Positions 35,320 to 44,112 of a DNA stretch of 64,000 nucleotides are shown piece by piece (the first letter of the stretch is position 1; every line of letters starts with the position of its first letter). A model generated the notes under the pieces. It was not told the DNA's origin and did not search any database. It saw only the letters and a list, made by a program, of their open reading frames with translations. Source of the stretch: Vibrio campbellii CAIM 519 = NBRC 15631 = ATCC 25920 (GTDB lineage Bacteria; Pseudomonadota; Gammaproteobacteria; Enterobacterales; Vibrionaceae). The stretch spans positions 2,108,001 to 2,172,000 of the forward strand of contig NZ_CP015863.1 in assembly GCF_002163755.1 (NCBI RefSeq). The letters are read 5' to 3'. Both the position numbers and the translations under genes were made by a program.

Positions 35320-36726
35320 TTACCCCATCACACAGGTATAGAGTGAACGTTTCGATTTGGCTGTGAAGTCGTTAGTACAGCTCAAAGCGTTATCGTGAAT
35401 AACCACATCCACTTGTTGCGATTTACCAATCAGGTGGAATTTCTTCAGGTAAGTTAAGTCATTGGCATCTTCCAGCTTTTTCGCTTGACCATGGCTGTAA
35501 AACTGGCCAGAGAACGGTCGTTTGCCAATGTAGAATACAGGAGCGCTGTCATCGATTTGCGAGAAGATAATACGGTCACTGCGGCTGTCTGCTTTGCCCA
35601 TGTTCAATACCAACATTGCAATCATAAGCAGTACCGGTAGTACCGCAGCAGTACCGGTTACCCACTTAAAGTCGTTTTTATCCACCAGCATCGCCACCAA
35701 AATGCCCAGAGCTGGAATGCCCGGTAGAACGTAAGCAGGCAAAATATTCCCAGCCATCGTGAACAGAATCATTGGTGAAATCAGCCAACAGATCAGGAAG
35801 CTAAATAGACCTTGATGATCAGTTTCAATAGCTTTGAGCACCTTACGACGCTTCCACGCCAAGATAGGCAATACGATTGACCAAGGCGCTGCCGATTGCA
35901 GCCAAAATACCCAGATCATCCCACGAGGTTGATCGTGTGCGGAACCGTACAAATCCCCTTGCCAGCCACTCACGACAAAACGCTTAAAGTGTTCGCCAAC
36001 AATGAAGTAATCAATAAATCCCGGTGTCGCCATCTCTGCCATGATGTACCAAGGCAGAGCAATCGCGAACATCAACGCCAAACCTGACACAATAGGAAAA
36101 CGCTGCCACAACGCTTTAAACGCCCCAAAAAAGCCGTGCTGAATCACCAACCAAGGGAACACTGCAATCCCCATGATCACGATGGCTACCGGTCCTTTTG
36201 CGAGCAAGCCACAAGCCAGACCAAAGAAACCAACATATCCCCATAGGCGGCTGTGTTTATCTTTACCAAGCCAGCAGTAGTAGAATCCGACCATTGCCAT
36301 CGTCATTGCTAGAGTGAGCGCCATGTCTGTCATCACCGCGCCCGCAGCAATAGAGAAAATGCCACACGTCGACAATACTAGCGCTGCGATCAACGAGCTA
36401 GTACCCGCACGATAAGCCATAAAGGCAATAAAGAAGATCGTCGCCACACCAGCCAACCAGTGTGGTGCACGCACCGCGAATTCATTCAATCCACACAATT
36501 CAATGCCATAAGCACTCATCCAAGTGAACAGCGGCGGCTTACCCCAAAAAGGGACACCGTAATCAAACTGAGGGGTGAGCCAATTACCCGTTTCCACCAT
36601 CAAGCGTGCCATTTCGCCGTAGCGGGCTTCTGTGGTGTCCATCAAAGGGTAAGTCGCAAGTGAAATAAGACGGAGTAAAAGCGCAAACGCCAACAACAAC
36701 CACAGATGGGTTTTATTAATACTCAT
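35320..36726 (-). CDS. ArnT/PMT-type membrane glycosyltransferase (GT39/GT83-like)
   Basis: A 468-residue polytopic inner-membrane enzyme. The first periplasmic loop carries the acidic motif of the ArnT/PMT superfamily (LMDTTEARYGEMARLM), followed by WLTPQFDYGVPFWGKPPLFTWM, both strongly typical of ArnT-like transferases that use undecaprenyl-phosphate sugars. About 11-12 hydrophobic segments precede a short soluble tail. It starts 2 bp after the GT2 gene and ends 4 bp before the GtrA gene. Together they probably add one sugar or aminosugar to lipid A or a surface glycan. The exact sugar cannot be read from the sequence. Confidence 0.88.
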   Translation of the reverse strand: MSINKTHLWLLLAFALLLRLISLATYPLMDTTEARYGEMARLMVETGNWLTPQFDYGVPFWGKPPLFTWMSAYGIELCGLNEFAVRAPHWLAGVATIFFIAFMAYRAGTSSLIAALVLSTCGIFSIAAGAVMTDMALTLAMTMAMVGFYYCWLGKDKHSRLWGYVGFFGLACGLLAKGPVAIVIMGIAVFPWLVIQHGFFGAFKALWQRFPIVSGLALMFAIALPWYIMAEMATPGFIDYFIVGEHFKRFVVSGWQGDLYGSAHDQPRGMIWVFWLQSAAPWSIVLPILAWKRRKVLKAIETDHQGLFSFLICWLISPMILFTMAGNILPAYVLPGIPALGILVAMLVDKNDFKWVTGTAAVLPVLLMIAMLVLNMGKADSRSDRIIFSQIDDSAPVFYIGKRPFSGQFYSHGQAKKLEDANDLTYLKKFHLIGKSQQVDVVIHDNALSCTNDFTAKSKRSLYTCVMG

Positions 36727-36728
36727 GA

Positions 36729-37769
36729 TTACGCGGTTTCTCCTAGTTTAAACTTCATGGTTTGGATGGATTGATGTTTCGCAGGCTGCTCGTAAACAGA
36801 CTGGATAAGATAAAGAGGACGCTGCTTGGTCTCGACAAAAATACGCCCGATGTATTCGCCCAAAAGGCCAATCGACAGCAGTTGAACTCCTCCCAATGCG
36901 AGTTGAACCACCATCATGGATGGGTAACCCGTCACAGGTTCCCCAAACACCACGGTTTTCATCACGATGAATGCGCCATAAAGAAAGGCACTGAACGCAA
37001 CTAACGCACCCGCTAACGTCGCTAAACGCAAAGGACGAATCGAGAACGAGGTAATGCCGTCCATTGCTAGGCCAATCAACTTGAGGTAGTTCCACTTGGT
37101 CTCGCCACAGAAACGAGCATCACGCTCAAACGGCACCGTCACCTGTTTAAAGCCCGGCCACGAGAAAATGCCCTTCATGTACCGATTGCGTTCTGGAAGC
37201 GCATTGATGTGCTTAACCACCTTTGCGCTTAGTAGACGAAAATCGCCCACATTCTCTGGCACATCAAGCTTAGCCATGCTGTTGAGCACTTTGTAAAAGC
37301 AGGCGGCCGAGAAACGCTTGAACCACGTCTCACCATGGCGTTCGCTGCGCTGCATGTTGACTACGTCATACCCTTCACGCCATTTGGAGACCATCTTCGG
37401 AATCAACTCAGGAGGGTCTTGCAAGTCAGCATCAATCACGATCACCGCTTCGCCTTGGCAATGTTCCAAACCTGCACTCATGGCGGACTCTTTACCAAAG
37501 TTACGGCTTAATGCAATACAACGAACGTCGCTAGAAGATTGAGAAAAGTTTTGCGCGATCATTAGGCTGTCGTCTTTGCTGCCATCATCGACGTACACGA
37601 TTTCGCAGCGCTCTGGCATAGCGTCCAGAACCGCAACCAAACGACGATGAAATTCCGGCAAGACTTCTTGCTCGTTAAAGAATGGCACAACCACAGACAA
37701 AACTGTTTTAGGCTCAGAGTGTTGGCTCACCTTCGAAAAGGTTGCAGCGTGAATGTTGAAGGTTGACAT
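36729..37769 (-). CDS. GT2 glycosyltransferase, GtrB/ArnC-like (undecaprenyl-phosphate sugar synthase)
   Basis: A 346-residue family-2 glycosyltransferase. It has the GT-A start LSVVVPFFNEQEVLPEFHRRL, the metal-binding VIDADLQDPPELIP, the conserved RNFGKESAMSAGL and GDFRLLSAKV stretches, and two C-terminal membrane helices (LAGALVAFSAFLYGAFIV, VVQLALGGVQLLSIGLLGEYIGR). This architecture is that of enzymes making undecaprenyl-phosphate-linked sugars at the cytoplasmic face. It is the first gene of the operon and is divergent from an OmpR-type regulator, 153 bp away. Confidence 0.9.
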   Translation of the reverse strand: MSTFNIHAATFSKVSQHSEPKTVLSVVVPFFNEQEVLPEFHRRLVAVLDAMPERCEIVYVDDGSKDDSLMIAQNFSQSSSDVRCIALSRNFGKESAMSAGLEHCQGEAVIVIDADLQDPPELIPKMVSKWREGYDVVNMQRSERHGETWFKRFSAACFYKVLNSMAKLDVPENVGDFRLLSAKVVKHINALPERNRYMKGIFSWPGFKQVTVPFERDARFCGETKWNYLKLIGLAMDGITSFSIRPLRLATLAGALVAFSAFLYGAFIVMKTVVFGEPVTGYPSMMVVQLALGGVQLLSIGLLGEYIGRIFVETKQRPLYLIQSVYEQPAKHQSIQTMKFKLGETA

Positions 37770-37872
37770 GCTACTCTTCCACTGTATCCGATGAATGGAT
37801 GCAGTCTATTAATAGCGGCGTGAAATAGTTGTTGTTGACATCTTTTTCACACCCTTAGTGCATAATGTTCGG

Positions 37873-37890
37873 TTAAGGAAATACCCTTAA
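37873..37890. promoter_or_regulatory. Inverted repeat in the divergent promoter region, candidate response-regulator site
   Basis: TTAAGG (37873-37878) and CCTTAA (37885-37890) form a perfect 6-bp inverted repeat with a 6-bp spacer, 33 bp before the regulator start and 103 bp before the glycosyltransferase start. TTAAG elements are also the core of PmrA-type boxes, although the spacing here is not the PmrA spacing. Confidence 0.45.
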
Positions 37891-37922
37891 TTGCGAAAAC
37901 CCGCCTGATTGGAGAGAAATAC

Positions 37923-38600
37923 ATGAAACGCGTACTTTTGGTCGAAGATAATCGAGAAATTGCAGGCATGCTGTTCGATTATTTTGAGTGTGCAGGTATG
38001 GAGCTCGATTACGCGGACAATGGCGAGCTGGGCTTGAAGCTGGCGATGGAAAACACCTTTGACATCATTTTGCTCGACCTAATGCTGCCACGCATGGATG
38101 GCTTAACCATGTGTAATAAACTTCGCGATGCGGGAAATAATACGCCAGTGCTGATGCTGACCGCGCTTGATAGCCGCGACGATATGCTCAAAGGCTTTCA
38201 GCACGGTGCCGATGACTACCTAACAAAACCCTTCGACTTGGATATTCTCGAAGCGCGCATGATGGCGCTGATCCGCCGTTACCGTGGCACCGTGGCTTCG
38301 AGTAAATTGGAATACGGTGAAGTCTCTATCGACCAAAAAACACGTCAAGCCTACCGTCAAGATAAGCTCTTAGTGCTCAACCCGACGACCTATACCATTC
38401 TAGAAATGCTGGTCAAAAATGCACCAGACGTGGTCACGCGTGAAGAGATCGCCTTTCAGCTATGGCAAGAAAACGAGCCCAACAACGATGTACTGCGCAG
38501 CCATATTTACCAACTGCGTAACCAACTCGATAAACCCTTTCAAAAGCATGTTCTTATCACGGTGCCTAAAGTTGGTTTCCGCCTGGAGACCGGAGCATGA
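37923..38600 (+). CDS. OmpR/PhoB-family response regulator
   Basis: A 225-residue response regulator. The receiver domain (1-~118) has acidic residues in LLVEDN, the phosphoacceptor Asp52 in ILLDLMLPRMDG, and the conserved Lys in YLTKPFD. The C-terminal winged helix carries LNPTTYTILEMLVKNAPDVVTREEI and HIYQLRNQLDKPF, typical of OmpR. Its last codons overlap the sensor kinase start (ATGA), so the two are translationally coupled. It probably controls the divergent glycosyl-transfer operon. Confidence 0.94.
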   Translation: MKRVLLVEDNREIAGMLFDYFECAGMELDYADNGELGLKLAMENTFDIILLDLMLPRMDGLTMCNKLRDAGNNTPVLMLTALDSRDDMLKGFQHGADDYLTKPFDLDILEARMMALIRRYRGTVASSKLEYGEVSIDQKTRQAYRQDKLLVLNPTTYTILEMLVKNAPDVVTREEIAFQLWQENEPNNDVLRSHIYQLRNQLDKPFQKHVLITVPKVGFRLETGA

Positions 38601-39877
38601 TCCTCCGATGGTTAAACAGCACTCAAAGCACTCAAACGATGACAGGCCGTTTAGCACTGTTCTTCTCATTTGTCTCTGTTGTTATTGGCCTGTTCTGCTT
38701 TTTACTCATCACCGGCGCACTGCTTTGGTCAGAAGATCGCGTGGGTGAACGTCGCATTATGATCGACAAAAAAGAAGCCATCGTTTATTTTCAATCTCAT
38801 CCCGATCAAGGCAAAATCAAGCTCGATTTGCTGACAACCGCATACAACGACATCAACTTAGTGCCAGAAGAATTTCGCAAATATCTTACCGGCAAAAAAC
38901 GTTTTCTAGATGAAATTGGCGACGAGCCAGACTCACGCATGATCTACATGGGTTCCTACACCAATAAAGGCATTGTTCACCCAATTATCCTGATTTCCCT
39001 CATTGATGAAATCGAGATAACCTCTGAAGAGTTTATCCTCGTGGTGGCTGCGGTGCTTTCTATTGTTGCTGTTTTGATTTTCTTATTTGGTAACCTATTG
39101 CTGCGTCTATCCCAACGATTGATAGAGCCCGTAAATACGCTGAAAATCCAGTTAGACCACAACCAAGGTGACCTAGCTCAAACCTTCAGTGTACCTAATG
39201 GCTCCGCCAAAGAGTTTCAAGCCTTGGCCGAAAAGCTCAACGAAGATCGTCACAAGATCAATCAAGTCATCAAACGAGAACAAGCCTTTGCGCGATATGC
39301 AAGCCACGAGCTTCGTACGCCGCTGACCGTAATGAAAGGCTCGAGCAGCTTATTAGCCAGAAGTGCGAGTACGGATTTCCAGACACGCCAAGTCAATCGA
39401 ATTCAAGATGCGACACAGCAGATGTCAACCATGGTAGACGTTTTACTAGGACTAGTTCGTTACGAGCGCAATACGGATGATTCACCAGTAAGAGCCATCT
39501 CTGAAGAAGAGCTCACTAGGATCATTGCGCAAAGCCAAGCGCAAGCAGACGAAAAATCACTGGCCTTGCAAATGAACGTCAGCGGGACACCTAAGACCAA
39601 AGCAACCAACGCGGTACTCACCATTATTCTTGGTAACCTCATTCGCAACGGCATCGCTGCGACAACATCGGGAGCCATTCATATCAGTATGGATGAACAC
39701 ACCATCTCGGTGCGTGACGAAGGTGAAGGCTTCTCCACCATTCCACACTCGGGGGGACACGGATTGGGTCTAATGATTGTCGATGATTTGTGCCAACGTT
39801 ATGGCTGGCATTTTACGATTGGTACACATCCAGAGGGTGGATGTGAGGCAGTGATTGACCTTGCGTCAGAGCATTAA
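38597..39877 (+). CDS. Sensor histidine kinase of the two-component pair
   Basis: A 426-residue inner-membrane kinase. It has a first membrane helix (LALFFSFVSVVIGLFCFLLITGALL), a periplasmic domain of about 110 residues, a second helix (FILVVAAVLSIVAVLIFLFGNLLL) and a HAMP-like linker. HisKA follows with His237 in YASHELRTPLTVMKG, then HATPase with N box LGNLIRNGIAA and G boxes DEGEGF and GGHGLGLMIVDDL. The small periplasmic sensor is consistent with an envelope or cation/antimicrobial-peptide signal, but the ligand is unknown. It overlaps the regulator gene by 4 bp. Confidence 0.93.
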   Translation: MILRWLNSTQSTQTMTGRLALFFSFVSVVIGLFCFLLITGALLWSEDRVGERRIMIDKKEAIVYFQSHPDQGKIKLDLLTTAYNDINLVPEEFRKYLTGKKRFLDEIGDEPDSRMIYMGSYTNKGIVHPIILISLIDEIEITSEEFILVVAAVLSIVAVLIFLFGNLLLRLSQRLIEPVNTLKIQLDHNQGDLAQTFSVPNGSAKEFQALAEKLNEDRHKINQVIKREQAFARYASHELRTPLTVMKGSSSLLARSASTDFQTRQVNRIQDATQQMSTMVDVLLGLVRYERNTDDSPVRAISEEELTRIIAQSQAQADEKSLALQMNVSGTPKTKATNAVLTIILGNLIRNGIAATTSGAIHISMDEHTISVRDEGEGFSTIPHSGGHGLGLMIVDDLCQRYGWHFTIGTHPEGGCEAVIDLASEH

Positions 39878-40008
39878 GAAGATTGCTCAGCGTAACTTTC
39901 TCTGCACAAGATTCAATCAAGAGGTATCTCATTTGCCCTGTTTTAATCATTTGCTCAACATCAAACCGGGCAAAACGATACCTCTTTCTTATTCGATTGA
40001 ATGAACTA

Positions 40009-41247
40009 TTACGCCGCGAGCGACGCAAAGCGATTCATCACTTCCAATGCTGCTTTCGAGTCTTCACAAACAGAACACACATCTTCGATAAAGTACGTCA
40101 ACGCTCTGGCTTCAATGGTTTTGATCGCCGCTTGCTGCTGTTCGGATAGGTAACCGTAAATACTCGCCGCACCAAAATCACCGAAGATCATCCCACCTTG
40201 TTCATTCACCAAAGTATTGTGCGCATACAAATCACCGTGACACACCTTGTTGTTATGCAAATGATTAAACACATCCACCATCTGTTCAACAATCGCATTT
40301 ACTTGCTCGACAGTTAAGGTAAACCCTTGTGGGAAGGTGTCTCGTGTACAGGTTTCCAGTGTTGGCGGCAAACCTAAGTTGTAATAGCTGTCTGGAATCA
40401 GCTCCATCACCAACGCAAGCTCATTACCATCATCCACCTGCGCGATGGATTTCACCAAATTGTTGTGATGCCCTGCTTGCAAACACGCTTCAAGCTCGTC
40501 ATGCGGGAAGCCGTCGCTGGTCACTTCACCCTTAAACACTTTTACCGCCACTTCATTCGGGAACTCATACTGCGCGTCAGTCCAATTCGCATGAGAAATC
40601 ACCCCACTCGCGCCTTGACCGAGAAAGTGGTTAAGCGAGTAACTGTCAGTTGTAACCTTAGGCACGCTGTCTAGCGAAGAAGGATGCTTGCAAAATGGGT
40701 TACCCGCGAAAGCAAACCACGCCAGCTTGGGCAGCTTCATCAACACATCAGGGAAGTGCTCAAGCTGGTTAGCAGACAGACGAATCAATTCCAGATTGAC
40801 CAAGTTTTCCATGCTGTTTGGCAGTTGCTTGATGAGGTTGCCTGCCAGCGCCAGTTTTCTTAGGCGCGGTCTTTCACCAAGGCTGTTTGGGAGAACTTCA
40901 ATCTCATTATCCGTCAGAATCAACCAACGCAACTGGCTTGGCAGCGAGGCTTCACTCACCATTTTAATCTTGTTGGTTTTGAACCCAACCATCTCAAGAT
41001 TTGGCAACTTGCCCAGAACCTCTGGCAAATGGGTGAACTGATTGTTTGAAGCAAAGATGATTTTCAGCTTGGTCAGTTGTTCCAATTCTGGAGGTAAATC
41101 TGACAGTGCGTTGCCGGATAAATCCAACACTTCAAGCGTTTCTGCAAGCTCTAAAATTTCCATAGGAAACTCAGTTAGCCCTTGCGCCAACTTCAGTTGT
41201 TTGATTCCTACCAATTGTCCTGTTTTTAATTGTTCTAGAGTTTGCAA
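40009..41247 (-). CDS. Leucine-rich repeat protein with a C-terminal Ser/Thr-type protein kinase domain
   Basis: About 412 residues. The N-terminal half (about 1-195) contains seven or eight leucine-rich repeats of the form LEVLDLSGNALSDLPPELEQL, LKIIFASNNQFTHLPEVLGKL, LRKLALAGNLIKQLPNSMENL. The C-terminal half is a compact eukaryotic-like kinase: glycine loop LGQGASGVISHANW, ATP-contact lysine in VAVKVFKGE, catalytic loop VCHGDLYAHNTLV (HGD-type Asp and the metal-binding Asn) and IFGDFGAAS (DFG). All core residues are present, so it is probably active. The only starts are TTG: one at 41253 sits almost on the AGAAGG ribosome site, so TTG 41247 with 6-bp spacing is chosen. Its substrate and role are unknown. 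Confidence 0.85.
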   Translation of the reverse strand: MQTLEQLKTGQLVGIKQLKLAQGLTEFPMEILELAETLEVLDLSGNALSDLPPELEQLTKLKIIFASNNQFTHLPEVLGKLPNLEMVGFKTNKIKMVSEASLPSQLRWLILTDNEIEVLPNSLGERPRLRKLALAGNLIKQLPNSMENLVNLELIRLSANQLEHFPDVLMKLPKLAWFAFAGNPFCKHPSSLDSVPKVTTDSYSLNHFLGQGASGVISHANWTDAQYEFPNEVAVKVFKGEVTSDGFPHDELEACLQAGHHNNLVKSIAQVDDGNELALVMELIPDSYYNLGLPPTLETCTRDTFPQGFTLTVEQVNAIVEQMVDVFNHLHNNKVCHGDLYAHNTLVNEQGGMIFGDFGAASIYGYLSEQQQAAIKTIEARALTYFIEDVCSVCEDSKAALEVMNRFASLAA

Positions 41248-41502
41248 AACCAAGCCTTCTGATTGAATGAAAATAAGCGGCGTAGTTTACGTGGCTTGAG
41301 GAAGAAACGCGAGTTGTGATGCTGTTTGGTTCATTTCTGCTGCAAACCTTATTGGGTATGAAACCTTTTAAGACTCCAATGACCATCAGGAATAATCGAA
41401 AAGGTTGTATTGAAACACGGACTTTTTATCTGGGTTTATTGGCGTTACACTACGCGCCCTTTTTAACGGCAAGGTCGCGTGGTTGGACACGTCAGTAGTC
41501 GC

Positions 41503-42399
41503 ATGAAACTCTCTGAAAGCCCGATAACTCAGCACAACTTTAACGGTCACACCTTTTTCCTTAAGCGTGATGACATGCTGCATTCTCACTTCTCTGGGAA
41601 CAAAGCACGTAAGTTTATGGCGTTGATGGAAACGCAGAACAGCGACATCAAAACCCTCATCAGCTGCGGTTCTGCTCAATCCAATGCGATGTACTCCCTT
41701 GCCGCTCTGGCGCAAATCAAAGGCTGGAACTTTGAGTTTTATGTTCAACATATCCCGTCTTGGCTCAAAGATTCCCCAATCGGCAACTATCGAGGTGCGC
41801 TGGATTTAGGAATGAACATCACGGCAATGCAAGAGATCGAATCCCCCCTTCATCCCACTGAATACATTGAACAAGTGCGTGGGTTAGACGATACAACCTT
41901 GGTTGTCCCTGAAGGCGGAAAAGCGAAGATTGCCGAAGCCGGTGTAAAACAACTGGCGCGTGAACTGCTTGATTGGACACGCCTTGAAGGCAAAAAGCAG
42001 TTTGTAGTGGCCTTGCCATCAGGAACGGGCACAACCGCTCTGTATTTGAGCAAGCACTTAAAGCCACACGGAATCGAGGTCATCACCTGCGCTTGTGTCG
42101 GCAATGCTGAATACTTGACTGAGCAATTCAACACACTCGAAAGTGAAAACCACCCAACGATTCTCTCGGTGCGTGATAAGCATCATTTCGGACGTTTGTA
42201 TCAAAGCGATTACGAAACGTGGAACGCGCTCTACGATCAGACCAACCTCGAATTCGATCTGCTGTACGACCCATACATGTGGCAATGCTTGCAACCGTGG
42301 TTGGCAGAAAATAAAGACAAGACACTGATCTACATCCATCAAGGTGGATTACTTGGTAATGAATCCATGCTGCCAAGATACCAGCGAGAGTTTGAATAA
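41503..42399 (+). CDS. PLP-dependent ACC deaminase / D-cysteine desulfhydrase family protein
   Basis: A 298-residue fold-type II PLP enzyme. The PLP lysine lies in HSHFSGNKARKFMAL, followed by the TLISCGSAQSNAMYSLAALA loop that replaces the family's GGIQSNH, and ALPSGTGTTALYLSKHL as phosphate-binding loop. Family members act as D-cysteine desulfhydrase, ACC deaminase-like or related beta-eliminating enzymes; which one cannot be told here. The ATG at 41503 (MKLSESPITQ) is preferred; the frame is open further upstream to a GTG-type start at 41479. It is divergent from the LRR-kinase gene. Confidence 0.85.
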   Translation: MKLSESPITQHNFNGHTFFLKRDDMLHSHFSGNKARKFMALMETQNSDIKTLISCGSAQSNAMYSLAALAQIKGWNFEFYVQHIPSWLKDSPIGNYRGALDLGMNITAMQEIESPLHPTEYIEQVRGLDDTTLVVPEGGKAKIAEAGVKQLARELLDWTRLEGKKQFVVALPSGTGTTALYLSKHLKPHGIEVITCACVGNAEYLTEQFNTLESENHPTILSVRDKHHFGRLYQSDYETWNALYDQTNLEFDLLYDPYMWQCLQPWLAENKDKTLIYIHQGGLLGNESMLPRYQREFE

Positions 42400-42685
42400 G
42401 CGCGTTCTGTGCTTTTCATATTCCAATAGCGCTAGTGAATAATTATTAATAATGCTTCGCTAAAATAAGTCAGAAATATGGTTATACTTCAGTATCATCA
42501 ATATCAATTATTCCCCTTTTCGCCCTGTATTAATAACGTTTTTTGTCATTAAAACCCTTACCTCTATCACTTTCGATATGCCTACAGTTTTAGTAACTAA
42601 GCAAATGGAATTGGTTATTCTGTCTATAGTGCGTTCGTTTAATTGCCGCTAAGCTATCACCAATTAAATCCAAGAGGCGATATCA

Positions 42686-44041
42686 ATGAAGCGTCCAGCA
42701 TCAAAGCGTGTGAGGGGAGCTGGCTACGCTCCACTTATCGATTCCGCACTAACTCCGTCAAGTAATCGCTCCAGCGCAAACCAGTACTCATCGGCTAGCA
42801 GCCAATCACATTCAAAAAGCTGTGCTCAGGCGAGCTACAGCTCACTCGTAACTGACGCTCAATCACAAGCCACCGCTGAGTTTGAATGCCGAATAAAGAT
42901 TCATGCTCCAAAGGATGACTTAAATACGCTTCAGCCTGGTGTATTTTCTCTGGCGAAAACGCCAAATGAACCGCTTATTAAGCGCTGGGGAAAATTAGAA
43001 CAAACACAGCCATCACCGTGTACCGTATTAACAGCAGAATGCTTCGAAGCCGAAGACAAAACCCTTTTACACGAACTTTTTCAAGACATCGGCTTACAGC
43101 AAAAATACACAATCACACCAAAACCACTTGGCAGTGAATATACTAACGCGGAGTTCATTCCTTTTATTCCAGCAGTAGAAACAAAGAGCTTACTTGGGTG
43201 GGCAGCACAAGGGTTTTATTATTACTTCTATGATGGGAAGCTGATGTATGAAATGGCTATCCTTGGCAACGATAAGTTCTCTTGGCAAATGACTGAGTCT
43301 AGCCCGCATGGCATCAAAGACAAGCTCGTCAGCAAAAAAACATTCAACGCCATGCTTGTCCCGGTTGCCATCGAAGGAAAAAAAGCCGCGCCCCAGCATA
43401 TTTTCTATCGCCAAGAAAAACTTACCAATGATGAGCTTGCAGAAATCAATGCTGCTTGGTTAAAACAGAACGCAACATTCATTGATATCGATGCGCTCAA
43501 AACCATTGTGAAGCAGCCTTTGTTGCCACGAAAACAAGCCGCCACACAATCCACCAGCGAAACAAGCCAAGCCCAAAACCATAAAGTCCGCACCAACGAC
43601 GACGGCTCTCCAGAGCAGTGGACAGACATTGCGCCTCAATACGGTTTGTCGGCAAAAGCACTACTCAAGCTCAATCCGAACTATGAAAGTGATCCACTCG
43701 CTCTCAAAGTCGGCGATGTATTGACTGTTAGTGCGGCCGAGCAACCCCAAGAAGAGGCCAACTCTGAGCAAACTTGTCCTCAAGATACCTTTTCCGTTGG
43801 TGATGCCTACCCTCTTGGTGATGTATGGGGCAACTATTCGCAACGTGATGTTTGGGGAGAGTATGCTGATTTAACGCAGCCCTCTACGGTGATCAACATC
43901 TTTAGCCAAGCTGGATTATCCCCAAACACACCGGTATTGAATGTGCAAAAAATCGAAAACAGACTGCTGCGCATCACGGTATCTTTTGTCGAAGATGAAT
44001 TGCAACTGACGCATATAACCAGCATCCCTGCGGGCCAATAA
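42686..44041 (+). CDS. LysM-containing protein of unknown function, possible secretion-system cargo or adaptor
   Basis: A 451-residue protein with no signal peptide. It has a basic and serine-rich disordered N-terminus (MKRPASKRVRGAG, then many Ser/Asn to residue ~60). A middle domain (residues ~70-260) contains SLLGWAAQGFYYYFYDGKLMYEMAI, reminiscent of the 'GWLYVYxxGxLxRE' modules of type VI effectors and their N-terminal domains. A LysM-like motif follows at about 310-350 (TDIAPQYGLSAKALLKLNPNY, then LALKVGDVLTV), and the tail domain has no recognised match. GAGGCGA precedes the ATG. The next gene starts 71 bp later and probably belongs to the same unit. The function is not established. Confidence 0.6.
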   Translation: MKRPASKRVRGAGYAPLIDSALTPSSNRSSANQYSSASSQSHSKSCAQASYSSLVTDAQSQATAEFECRIKIHAPKDDLNTLQPGVFSLAKTPNEPLIKRWGKLEQTQPSPCTVLTAECFEAEDKTLLHELFQDIGLQQKYTITPKPLGSEYTNAEFIPFIPAVETKSLLGWAAQGFYYYFYDGKLMYEMAILGNDKFSWQMTESSPHGIKDKLVSKKTFNAMLVPVAIEGKKAAPQHIFYRQEKLTNDELAEINAAWLKQNATFIDIDALKTIVKQPLLPRKQAATQSTSETSQAQNHKVRTNDDGSPEQWTDIAPQYGLSAKALLKLNPNYESDPLALKVGDVLTVSAAEQPQEEANSEQTCPQDTFSVGDAYPLGDVWGNYSQRDVWGEYADLTQPSTVINIFSQAGLSPNTPVLNVQKIENRLLRITVSFVEDELQLTHITSIPAGQ

Positions 44042-44112
44042 GACGATTCACTATCGTCTGTCATTCCGCGACCAAGAGCGAAAAAAACTATCTTCGACGA
44101 TATTCAAAAGAA

